Shown piece after piece: positions 1 through 6,195 of a DNA stretch of 12,980 nt. Below the pieces are notes generated by a model that saw nothing but the letters and a program-made list of their open reading frames with translations, was not told where the DNA came from and did no database searches. The translations under genes were made by a program, and so were the position numbers. Source of the DNA: CAWGCE01 sp964480915 (lineage in GTDB: Bacteria; Planctomycetota; Planctomycetia; Pirellulales; Pirellulaceae). How positions within the stretch are numbered: the first letter of the stretch is position 1; the number at the start of each line of letters is the position of its first letter. The stretch is taken from contig CAYZRS010000105.1 in NCBI GenBank assembly GCA_964480915.1, positions 1-12,980 on the forward strand, read 5' to 3'.

Positions 1-337
1 GGAAGTGGATGATGATGTTCAGGAAGGCTCCCCCTTCCAAAATTCCTGCCGCTAGGATGCGGCTGACCTGAAACTGTTGCCCCGGCTTGGCCTGACCGGA
101 TTCGCCAACCGCTTGGGCCTGCATTCTTGGCAAGAAAATAGACAGTGCGACGCAGGCGATGGCCACCGTGGCGGCAACGTACGCCAAAGTGCTGGGGGCT
201 CCTTGATCATTCCGTTTAAGGTAATAAGCGATCCCACCAAACACGACGACACCATTGATCATCGCGATCAAAATCACTTGAGTCGTGGTGGCGACTCGGT
301 GCAGTTCGGCTCGCGCTTCGTCCGTTAGTCGCGCCAC
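1..337 (-). CDS. Small multi-pass membrane protein, 3' end outside window
   Basis: The reading frame is open from the proposed GTG start (337-335) to the window edge, about 112 codons; the C-terminus is missing. After a charged N-terminus (VARLTDEARAELHRV) comes a first hydrophobic helix (about residues 17-37, around ILIAMINGVVVFGG), a short polar loop, a second helix (about 49-69, LAYVAATVAIACVALSIFLP), a Gln/Gly-rich linker, and the start of a third helix with the motif EGGAFLNIII. The layout resembles small uncharacterised four-helix proteins I associate with planctomycetes, and the EG-A-F motif faintly recalls rotor-type c subunits; neither assignment is firm. The start is uncertain: in-frame TTG at 355 or GTG at 367 would overlap the end of the upstream gene. 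The chosen GTG leaves one base after that gene's stop, which suggests one transcript and coupled translation. Function unknown. Confidence 0.7.
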   Translation of the reverse strand, partial: MARLTDEARAELHRVATTTQVILIAMINGVVVFGGIAYYLKRNDQGAPSTLAYVAATVAIACVALSIFLPRMQAQAVGESGQAKPGQQFQVSRILAAGILEGGAFLNIIIHF

Positions 338-338
338 C

Positions 339-1721
339 TTAAGCGACTCGCTCAACGAAATCGTCACGCATTGGTTCACGTCGCGGTCCTGAATATCGAA
401 TGTCGGCGACCATGTCTTGATAGCGGTTGTAGGTATCCCAAGCGATCCAGCCCAAGTAGAGATTCAGGCCGATCGAGCCCATGAGCATTAGCAGTGTCAT
501 GAAATAACTTCCCCCTTGAATGATCCGTGGCGTGCCCACGGTCGGTCTCTGCACGTAGTTTTGATTTGTTGCTGGTTGTGTTGTGGTGGTCGCGATCGGT
601 TGATAGCCCGATCGTTGCGTGACCGGAATCGTTGTGATTGGTGGTGGCGAGGTCGTAGTGGTAGGAGCGACGTAGTTGGGATTACGAGGCGGATTTTGAG
701 CGACCGTCGGCCAAGGATTTTGGGGCGCAACGACTCGCGGGTCGGGCGTACCACGATCGACATTGGCAGGGTACGAGGTCGAGTTCGGTGGCAGGTAAGT
801 GCCGCCTCGGGGCGCCGCCGTCTGTGCCGTACTTGGCAACCGAGTGTTCGTCGGTGTCTGTGTCACTGTGGTTTGTGTGGGGGCAGGAGTTTGCGTCTGT
901 GTTTGGCGCCGGTTGTTGTAAGTGCCCAAATCGAAATCGGGCTCACTTGGGCGGATGATCGATGGGTCGGTGCTGCGAGTGTTGCGTCGCGAGGTGTCGG
1001 GACGGGCGGTGTCAGCGGTACTGCCGAACGCCGGGTTAAAATCACCGCCGCTGTTGCGATCAGCATCCATGCTTGGCGGAGCGAATTCTGACGTGTTGTC
1101 GTTTGCGATGAAGCGAGGTGTTCTTTGTGCGTTCGGATCGGGCAGCGACGTGTTCATTTGACGTGCGGCCCGGGGTGGCGCTGTAACGCTAGTGTTCGGG
1201 CTGCCGGGTGCTGTGTTGCCGGTCGCGTTCGCCGGAATGTATCGACTGGCACCGGACGCGTTTTGCCGTCGGTTCGTCGTGCTGGACGCCGTGGTTGACG
1301 CGGGCGCAGAGAGTGAGAATGGGCGACTCGAATTGACGTCGGTAGGATCGGTCGCGGCGCGATTTTTGTCGTAACCTGCGCCATCAATGCCTCGGTTGGG
1401 CCACGTATCGTTCATTTGATGCTGTGCTTGAATGACGCTGTTGGCGGCCGTCGTCGTGGCTGTGTTGCCGGAAACACGTCGCACGTTGCCAGAATTCATT
1501 GGTGCCGGGCGCTGTGGAGTGTTGGTGTCGAACGCGAGGTCCAGTTTGCGCTGGCGTTCGCGAATTTCATTGCGAAACTGTTCGGTCGATTTGTTCGCCG
1601 AGTCGATAAAGTCAGACGTGTTGCGTTGGACCGACTTGGCTGCGCGCGACGCGGCGGCCGGGATGTAGTCGGATGAATCGCCATAGGCGACAATCGCTAA
1701 GAACAATACAGCGGCTTGCAT
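339..1721 (-). CDS. Thr/Pro/Gln/Asn-rich secreted protein with C-terminal membrane anchor
   Basis: This is a 460-residue protein of unknown function. The ATG at 1721 is chosen because AAAGGGA lies 8 bases upstream on the coding strand and because the first residues (MQAAVLFLAIVAYG) form a short signal-peptide-like core. The open frame continues to 2153, but that extension is antisense to the peptidase gene. Residues about 20-65 are charged and could form a helix (TEQFRNEIRERQRKLDLAF). Residues about 65-400 are low complexity, dominated by Thr, Ser, Pro, Asn, Gln and Ala, with TQTQTP-like runs and scattered Arg. A hydrophobic helix at about 408-430 (MTLLMLMGSIGLNLYLGWIAW) is followed by a basic 30-residue tail. 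The predicted topology is a long, probably disordered or glycosylated extracytoplasmic stalk anchored at its C-terminus. It ends one base before the small membrane protein gene, so the two are probably co-transcribed. Confidence 0.75.
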   Translation of the reverse strand: MQAAVLFLAIVAYGDSSDYIPAAASRAAKSVQRNTSDFIDSANKSTEQFRNEIRERQRKLDLAFDTNTPQRPAPMNSGNVRRVSGNTATTTAANSVIQAQHQMNDTWPNRGIDGAGYDKNRAATDPTDVNSSRPFSLSAPASTTASSTTNRRQNASGASRYIPANATGNTAPGSPNTSVTAPPRAARQMNTSLPDPNAQRTPRFIANDNTSEFAPPSMDADRNSGGDFNPAFGSTADTARPDTSRRNTRSTDPSIIRPSEPDFDLGTYNNRRQTQTQTPAPTQTTVTQTPTNTRLPSTAQTAAPRGGTYLPPNSTSYPANVDRGTPDPRVVAPQNPWPTVAQNPPRNPNYVAPTTTTSPPPITTIPVTQRSGYQPIATTTTQPATNQNYVQRPTVGTPRIIQGGSYFMTLLMLMGSIGLNLYLGWIAWDTYNRYQDMVADIRYSGPRREPMRDDFVERVA

Positions 1722-1892
1722 GACCAAGTTCCCTTTGATGATTTCGAATGTGCTAGCTGCGGCTGCGGGGCCGGGTAGCGAATCGGCGGATGGTAGCTGT
1801 CGGTTTGCCTGCGTGTAAATACGAATCCCCGTTTTGATTTTGATTTGACGATCGGGCGTCTGTTTCCGGCAAAAATTTGCAATAGGTAGACG
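1722..1892. promoter_or_regulatory. Divergent intergenic region between the stalk-protein and peptidase genes
   Basis: Both flanking genes start at the edges of this 171-base gap, so it should carry promoters for both directions. I see an AT-richer core with TTTTGA repeated at 1832-1837 and 1838-1843, then TTTGACG ending at 1850. That includes a TTGACG that could be a -35 box for the rightward gene, but no convincing -10 follows at normal spacing. A short imperfect palindrome (GCAAA-AA-TTTGC, 1869-1880) lies just before the rightward ribosome binding site. No promoter is firmly identified. Confidence 0.3.
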
Positions 1893-2381
1893 ATGAGCGA
1901 GCTTGAATTTACCGCGTATCACGAGGCCGGACATGCTGTCATGGCAGCACTGTTGGGAGGCGTCGTGCGCGCGGTGACGATCGTTCCACCCGACGATGAA
2001 GGGCCAAATCGATTCGGCGACACACAGATCGAGTGGCCGTTGGCCGGTATCAGCCCGCGGGATCAGGCACTCCGAGAGATCAAGACCGCCTTGGCCGGAC
2101 CGACCGCCGAAGCCGTTTATCGGGATGACTACGATCGATTGCCAATCAATCAAGAAAGCTCGGCCGATTGGCTAGCAGCCAGTCTCCATACCAGCCGACT
2201 GTTCGGCGAGCAGGCAGTGCGTTTGGCTCTCTTGCATCAGGCGGCCGAGCAATTGCTCCACCTGTTTCGCAGCGACGAACGGATTTGGAGTGCCGTCGCT
2301 GCGGTCGCGGATGAACTACTGGCGCACGAAACGCTCGAATCGGGAGTGGTCGAAGAGCTCGTGGCGTTTTGGCTCCGTTAA
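1893..2381 (+). CDS. Stand-alone M41-like (FtsH-type) zinc metallopeptidase domain
   Basis: The protein has 162 residues and no AAA ATPase domain, signal peptide or membrane helix, so it is probably soluble and cytoplasmic. Residues 8-14 read AYHEAGH, the HExxH zinc motif in the exact form used by FtsH (YHEAGHA). His10 and His14 would bind zinc and Glu11 would be the catalytic base. ALAGPTAEAVY (66-76) matches the FtsH stretch around LAGRAAEE. SADWLAASL (90-98) matches the later FtsH segment that supplies the third zinc ligand, making Asp92 the likely ligand, about 78 residues after the second His and close to the FtsH spacing. The start has an AGGT motif about 5 bases upstream. The family normally depends on an attached AAA domain to unfold substrates, so this copy may cleave flexible peptides, work with a separate ATPase, or do something else. 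The substrate is unknown. It is divergent from the stalk protein and convergent with the AI-2E gene. Confidence 0.82.
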   Translation: MSELEFTAYHEAGHAVMAALLGGVVRAVTIVPPDDEGPNRFGDTQIEWPLAGISPRDQALREIKTALAGPTAEAVYRDDYDRLPINQESSADWLAASLHTSRLFGEQAVRLALLHQAAEQLLHLFRSDERIWSAVAAVADELLAHETLESGVVEELVAFWLR

Positions 2382-2401
2382 GTGGCTCGTCGATCGAGAC
2401 T

Positions 2402-2429
2402 TTCGCTATTCGCTATTCGCCTTTCGCCG
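2402..2429. repeat. Heptanucleotide tandem repeat (TTCGCTA type), 4 units
   Basis: Four in-register 7-base units occur in a row: TTCGCTA, TTCGCTA, TTCGCCT, TTCGCCG. They lie in the 83-base gap between two convergent genes, 20 bases after the peptidase stop codon. The first two units are identical and the last two have drifted at the final two positions. This resembles short tandem repetitive heptamers known from intergenic DNA of other bacteria such as cyanobacteria. Confidence 0.75.
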
Positions 2430-2433
2430 CCCG

Positions 2434-2458
2434 CCTGTGATCAGGTGCCCGGACGGGC
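2434..2458. terminator. Two small hairpins between convergent genes, possible weak terminator
   Basis: CCTG-TGAT-CAGG (2434-2445) and GCCC-GGAC-GGGC (2447-2458) are adjacent 4-bp-stem hairpins in the gap between the convergent peptidase and transporter genes. Neither is followed by a T-run in either direction, so they do not make a classical intrinsic terminator. Their place fits a bidirectional transcription end, or they may be part of a dispersed intergenic element with the adjacent heptamers. Confidence 0.25.
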
Positions 2459-2464
2459 TATCGC

Positions 2465-4045
2465 CTATGTTGTCGCTTTCGACTCGCTCATCTCTTTCCG
2501 CAAAATATTCAACAGTGCCTGCAAGAAAGCGACGACCATGGGACCGACAAGAATGCCGACGGCTCCGAGAGCTTGAACTCCTCCGAGCACGCTCAGCAAC
2601 GCCAACAGCGGATGGAGGTTTGATTGTCCATGCAGGACGTACGGTTTGATGATGTTATCGGCCATCGACACGACCAAAAATCCGTACACCGCCAAGCCGA
2701 TCGCCGCGCCGGTTCGAGGCGGATCAAGAAAGAAGGCCAGATAGAGTGCCGCCGGGACCCAAATCGCGGCGGCCCCCACGAAAGGTACCATCGCCAGAAC
2801 GGCCGTTAACAGCGTCAAGAGGAAGACCGAAGGAACGCCGAAGAGGAAATAGCCAACGCCTGCAAGTAAACCTTGGGCCAGTGCGGATAGCAAAGTTGCC
2901 AAGACAACTGCTCGACTGACATTGTCAAACTCGGCCAGCAATTCGGTTTCGTACCGATCGTCCAGCGGCGACAGGCGCATCATCGTTTTGATCATTTCGG
3001 GGCCGTCGAGCAAGAAGTAGTAAACGGCAATCAGCATGATCGACAGCACAAGCAGCAATCGGCCCAGCAAAGCCGGAGTGCGACCTGTGAGCGACAGGGT
3101 GATTTTGGTGAGGTAGGCACTGGCCTGGTTTTTCCATTTTTGGAACTGTTGAGCATTCGGATGCGCCAGTTCTTTGGCGAGTGACCAGGGAAAGCCGCCC
3201 AGCATCGTGACTCGTAAAGTATCGTAATGGTTGCGGCTATCGTCGATCGCAGCGAGCAAATCTGTGTGGTGTGCAGGTTCAATGGTTCCTTCAGCATCCA
3301 AAGCGACAAAGGGGGCGATGCGCTGTTCGGCGGCGACGAGTGATGTGTGGCATTTGATGTCACGTAGCAAACGCTTCTTGGCTTTGGCAGGCCCTTGCGC
3401 TGACACGGTGCTACCAGTTTGCGACTGATTCCATAGTTGTTGTGCCCAGGCCGTTTCTTCTTCCGTCAGTTCGTCCTGCAGCGCCGTGAGGGTGTCAACA
3501 TGCAGTTCGGTCATCGTTTCGCTGCAGTCGTTCCGAATGTACTTTCCCAACGCTTCCAGGCTCTCTTGGAGCGATACCAATTCATCCTCTTGGTATTCAA
3601 GCGACGACGAGCCATCTTCGGAATCTATAACGAGGTCGCTATAGCTCGCGCGGACGTCGTTGAGCGGTTCCGGAATGTCTAACTTAAATTTCTTGCCAAG
3701 CCCTTTGAGCTTGCTTTCCACCTGCCATTCCCCTTTCATGAGCTGGCGCCCTTCATCGACGGCGAAGAAGCCGAACATTGCTAAGGGGCCGATGATGAGG
3801 AGACCGATGAAAGAGGTTGTCAGGAAGGCAGCGAGTCTTTTCCTTCCGTTGCATTTGTTCATCGTCCAAACATGGAACGGTTTGAAGATAACGACGGTCA
3901 AAGCGGCCAAAAACAACGGCAAGATGAACGTCTGCATGACGCGATAGAAGAGCACGCTGATCACGCAAATGATCACGAGCAGCACAACAAAAGATGCCAG
4001 GCGGGCCATCGTGTAAGACTGGCTCTTGTCAGAAGGCGAGTTCAT
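2465..4045 (-). CDS. AI-2E/PerM family transporter with enlarged soluble domain
   Basis: This 526-residue inner-membrane protein belongs to the AI-2E transporter family (formerly UPF0118), whose members include export proteins and Na+/H+ antiporters; the substrate here cannot be told. Helices lie at about 14-34, 38-56 and 72-97, then a large soluble stretch at 98-325, then helix 4 at 326-347 (LLLVLSIMLIAVYYFLLDGP, a family hallmark). The C-terminal bundle contains LAMVPFVGAAAIWVPA (417-432), IIKPYVL (465-471) and GGVQALGAVGILVGPMVVAF (488-507), the classic family end. The segment between helices 3 and 4 is about 225 residues, against roughly 60-80 usually. It is acidic in places, with helical charged stretches at 150-205. 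The ATG at 4045 is chosen because the family fold starts there and AGAGG lies 13 bases upstream, rather far; an open extension to 4423 is antisense to the next gene. The gene is divergent from the glycosylation cassette. Confidence 0.88.
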   Translation of the reverse strand: MNSPSDKSQSYTMARLASFVVLLVIICVISVLFYRVMQTFILPLFLAALTVVIFKPFHVWTMNKCNGRKRLAAFLTTSFIGLLIIGPLAMFGFFAVDEGRQLMKGEWQVESKLKGLGKKFKLDIPEPLNDVRASYSDLVIDSEDGSSSLEYQEDELVSLQESLEALGKYIRNDCSETMTELHVDTLTALQDELTEEETAWAQQLWNQSQTGSTVSAQGPAKAKKRLLRDIKCHTSLVAAEQRIAPFVALDAEGTIEPAHHTDLLAAIDDSRNHYDTLRVTMLGGFPWSLAKELAHPNAQQFQKWKNQASAYLTKITLSLTGRTPALLGRLLLVLSIMLIAVYYFLLDGPEMIKTMMRLSPLDDRYETELLAEFDNVSRAVVLATLLSALAQGLLAGVGYFLFGVPSVFLLTLLTAVLAMVPFVGAAAIWVPAALYLAFFLDPPRTGAAIGLAVYGFLVVSMADNIIKPYVLHGQSNLHPLLALLSVLGGVQALGAVGILVGPMVVAFLQALLNILRKEMSESKATT

Positions 4046-4106
4046 ATTAGGCTTGTGTCCTCTTGGGCGTCCCGGCCTGCGATGGGCGAGGGACTCATTC
4101 TGTGCA

Positions 4107-4122
4107 CTGCGAATGTTCGCAG
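4107..4122. promoter_or_regulatory. Perfect palindrome CTGCGAA-TG-TTCGCAG, operator candidate
   Basis: Two perfect 7-base arms separated by two bases lie in the 119-base gap between the divergent AI-2E transporter (start 4045) and the glycosylation cassette (start 4165). The size and symmetry fit a site for a dimeric helix-turn-helix repressor able to control both directions. A CATATC element at 4138-4143 lies 22 bases into the cassette side and could be a weak -10. The bases CGAA...TTCG recall Gram-positive LexA half-sites but lack their spacing. No regulator gene lies nearby. Confidence 0.4.
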
Positions 4123-4164
4123 CGACGAAGCAAAAATCATATCGCAAAATGGGCCCACAGCGAG

Positions 4165-5106
4165 ATGGCGTATCAACGGCTCCTACTATCCGCGGCAAAA
4201 CTGACGCTTTTTGTGTTGGTGCTAGGTGCCTTATGGCGGGCAGGCCGGCAAGCGTTTGGCGAACTGGATGGGCAGCACTTTTCGTGGCAGCAACTCCAGT
4301 TTGGGTGGCTGGCCTGTGCGGGCGGCTTGTATTTGTCGGCCCAGTTTGTCCTGGCAATCTTTTGGCGCCGGTTGCTAAGGGCGATGGGGCAGACGCCTCG
4401 TCTCTTCGAGACCTTCCGTGCATTCCTCATGGGGCATGTCGGAAAGTATGTGCCGGGCAAGATGTTTACGGTCTTGCTGAGGACCGCGTTCTTGCAAAGC
4501 GAGCGAGCGAAGCCGCTGCCAGTGACGATTTCTGTTTTCTTCGAAACGTTGATTTACATGGCGGTCGGTGCCTGCTTGGCGGCGGTTGTCCTGTTTGTTC
4601 AGGGAGCCGGCAGCGGGGCGATGCGAGGCGCGACGTTGATGTTTGCGGTGGGCGCCATCATTGCGACGTGGCCGCCGCTCATTGGTCGCCTGGTCGCGCT
4701 AGTTCGATCGCTGCGAAAGTCGGATCATGAATCTGGTTTCGATGTGCCATTGATCGATGTGGCGACTTGGCTGAGTGGCTGGTTCTATTGCACGCTGGCG
4801 TGGTGCTTGCATGCGTTGAGTTTGTGGGCGGTCATACGGGCGATGCCGACAAACGAGCCGATTCTTTTTGATTTGGCAACCATGGTTCGGATGTTGGGCG
4901 CGGTGACGATGGCGGTTGTTGCCGGGTTCGCGTCGTTTCTGCCGGGGGCCGGGTTGGGGGTCCGTGAGTGGGTTTTGGACCAATGGCTGGCCGTACCATT
5001 TGGCGCATTCGTTGCGATCGTATCGGCGATCTTGCTACGGATCGTCTGGCTGCTGACGGAGGTGGCGAGTTCGGCTATCCTGTACTTTATCAAGCCACCC
5101 GCCTAA
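4165..5106 (+). CDS. UPF0104 / LPG_synthase_TM family flippase-like membrane protein
   Basis: This is a 313-residue polytopic membrane protein with about 7-8 helices. It carries the two signatures of the lysylphosphatidylglycerol-synthase transmembrane (UPF0104, AglD C-terminal) family: GHVGKYVPGKMF at 90-101 and FLPGAGLGVREWV at 258-270. Family members are fused to or encoded beside enzymes that modify lipids or lipid-linked sugars, and many databases name the domain 'flippase-like'. It lacks the soluble aminoacyl-transferase domain of true MprF, so lysyl-lipid synthesis is unlikely. The ATG at 4165 gives a normal family N-terminus; an upstream in-frame TTG (4063) would add 34 atypical, Cys/His-rich residues and run through the palindrome. 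The ribosome site is weak (AGCGAG). It is the first gene of a likely operon with two glycosyltransferases, with 78 bases to the next start. The inferred role is moving or presenting a lipid-linked sugar across the inner membrane. Confidence 0.85.
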   Translation: MAYQRLLLSAAKLTLFVLVLGALWRAGRQAFGELDGQHFSWQQLQFGWLACAGGLYLSAQFVLAIFWRRLLRAMGQTPRLFETFRAFLMGHVGKYVPGKMFTVLLRTAFLQSERAKPLPVTISVFFETLIYMAVGACLAAVVLFVQGAGSGAMRGATLMFAVGAIIATWPPLIGRLVALVRSLRKSDHESGFDVPLIDVATWLSGWFYCTLAWCLHALSLWAVIRAMPTNEPILFDLATMVRMLGAVTMAVVAGFASFLPGAGLGVREWVLDQWLAVPFGAFVAIVSAILLRIVWLLTEVASSAILYFIKPPA

Positions 5107-5184
5107 TTCGGACGATTGCCGGCGCTAGAACGACCTTGGTTTCGTCGCCGTCTGCCGAATGATTGCCTGAGTAAGAACGTTGCC

Positions 5185-6195
5185 ATGCTCTCTTTTGTGA
5201 TTCCTGTATTGAACGAGGCGGATAGCCTGCAGGAATTGCATCGTCAGATATGTGACGTCGCGGAACAGCAGGAATACGACATCGAATTCGTCTTCGTCGA
5301 TGACGGGTCGAGCGACGATTCCTGGCGTGTGATTTCAGAGATCGCCGCGCGTGATGACCGGGTGCAAGGGATTCGGTTTCGCCGCAACTTTGGCAAAGCC
5401 GAGGCACTGAGCGCCGGCCTGAAGGCGACGGTAGGCGAAATCATTTTCACGATGGATGGCGATCTGCAGGACGATCCTTGCGAGATACCGCGGTTTCTAG
5501 AAAAACTTCACAGCGGCTTCGACGTTGTCAGTGGTTGGAAACAGACGCGATATGATCCGTGGCATAAAGTCGGTCCGTCGCGGATGTTTAATTGGCTCGT
5601 CGGGAAACTGACCGGGGTCAAGCTGCACGACCATAATTGTGGATTCAAATGCTATCGACGCGAAGTGTTCGATGAAGTGCGGCTGTATGGCGAAATGCAT
5701 CGCTTCATTCCCGTGCTGGCCAACGCGCGAGGCTTTCGTGTCGATGAAATCGTCGTGAATCATCGAGCTCGCCAATTCGGGGTCTCCAAGTATGGTGTCG
5801 AAAGAATTCCGAAGGCCTTGTTGGATTTGCTGACCGTCAGTTTCCTGACCGGGTTCGGACAACGTCCGCAACATCTGTTAGGAAAGATCGGCGCGACCGG
5901 TTTCTTGACGGGCGGTGCCTGCCTCCTCTACCTAACTGCTGCCTGGTTTGTAACTCGGATGAGCTCCGGTTTGGAAGAGGTTCATTTGCACCAACGGGCG
6001 ATCTTCTACTATGCGATCGCGGCGCTGGTCTTAGGGGCTCAGTTCATGAGCGTCGGGTTTTTGGCCGAGTTGATTTTGGCTCATCATAGCCGAGATCAAA
6101 GCAACTATTCGATCTTAGAGCGGACCGACCAACTAGCGGCGCGAAAATCGGCAACCGATAAAGTCGAATCGCCTGCGACGGAACGTCATGAGTGA
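5185..6195 (+). CDS. GT2 polyprenyl-phosphate glycosyltransferase (GtrB/DPM1-like)
   Basis: This 336-residue family 2 glycosyltransferase has a cytoplasmic GT-A domain followed by two membrane helices (about 233-256 and 272-299) and a polar tail, as in bactoprenol glucosyltransferases GtrB/YfdH and dolichol-phosphate mannose synthase relatives. It begins with MLSFVIPVLNEADSLQEL. It has VDDGSSDDS (38-46), FRRNFGKAEALSAGLKA (65-81), the metal-binding MDGDLQDDP (90-98) and NCGFKCYRREVF (151-162), all typical of this branch. It should move a sugar from a nucleotide sugar to undecaprenyl phosphate or a similar carrier; the sugar is not readable from sequence. The ATG at 5185 is where family similarity begins; the upstream in-frame extension to 5116 has no recognisable content, and the ribosome site (GAGTAAG) is modest. 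Its stop overlaps the next gene by 8 bases, so the two proteins are coupled. Confidence 0.92.
   Translation: MLSFVIPVLNEADSLQELHRQICDVAEQQEYDIEFVFVDDGSSDDSWRVISEIAARDDRVQGIRFRRNFGKAEALSAGLKATVGEIIFTMDGDLQDDPCEIPRFLEKLHSGFDVVSGWKQTRYDPWHKVGPSRMFNWLVGKLTGVKLHDHNCGFKCYRREVFDEVRLYGEMHRFIPVLANARGFRVDEIVVNHRARQFGVSKYGVERIPKALLDLLTVSFLTGFGQRPQHLLGKIGATGFLTGGACLLYLTAAWFVTRMSSGLEEVHLHQRAIFYYAIAALVLGAQFMSVGFLAELILAHHSRDQSNYSILERTDQLAARKSATDKVESPATERHE

Noticed and set aside
516..1091. 191-codon plus-strand open frame opposite the stalk protein
   Set aside because: It is Arg/Cys/Trp-rich, as expected for the antisense of Thr/Pro/Ala codons, with no ribosome site or domain.
1722..2153. N-terminal extension of the stalk protein's open frame up to 2153
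   Set aside because: It is antisense to the well-supported peptidase gene, has no ribosome site, and would put the signal peptide in the middle of the protein.
4109..4120. LexA (SOS) box reading of CGAATGTTCG
   Set aside because: The Gram-positive box needs CGAAC and GTTCG with four bases between; here the halves are only two bases apart, and no SOS-type gene is near.
4046..4423. N-terminal extension of the AI-2E transporter frame up to 4423
   Set aside because: It runs antisense through the start of the UPF0104 gene, is Arg/Pro-rich shadow-like sequence, and family homology begins at the ATG at 4045.
4026..4730. 234-codon plus-strand frame overlapping the UPF0104 gene
   Set aside because: It is a shadow of the UPF0104 gene; the hydrophobic helices and family motifs are all in the other frame.
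4165..5106. MprF lysylphosphatidylglycerol synthase
   Set aside because: Only the membrane domain is present; the soluble aminoacyl-transferase domain is missing and the neighbours are glycosyltransferases.
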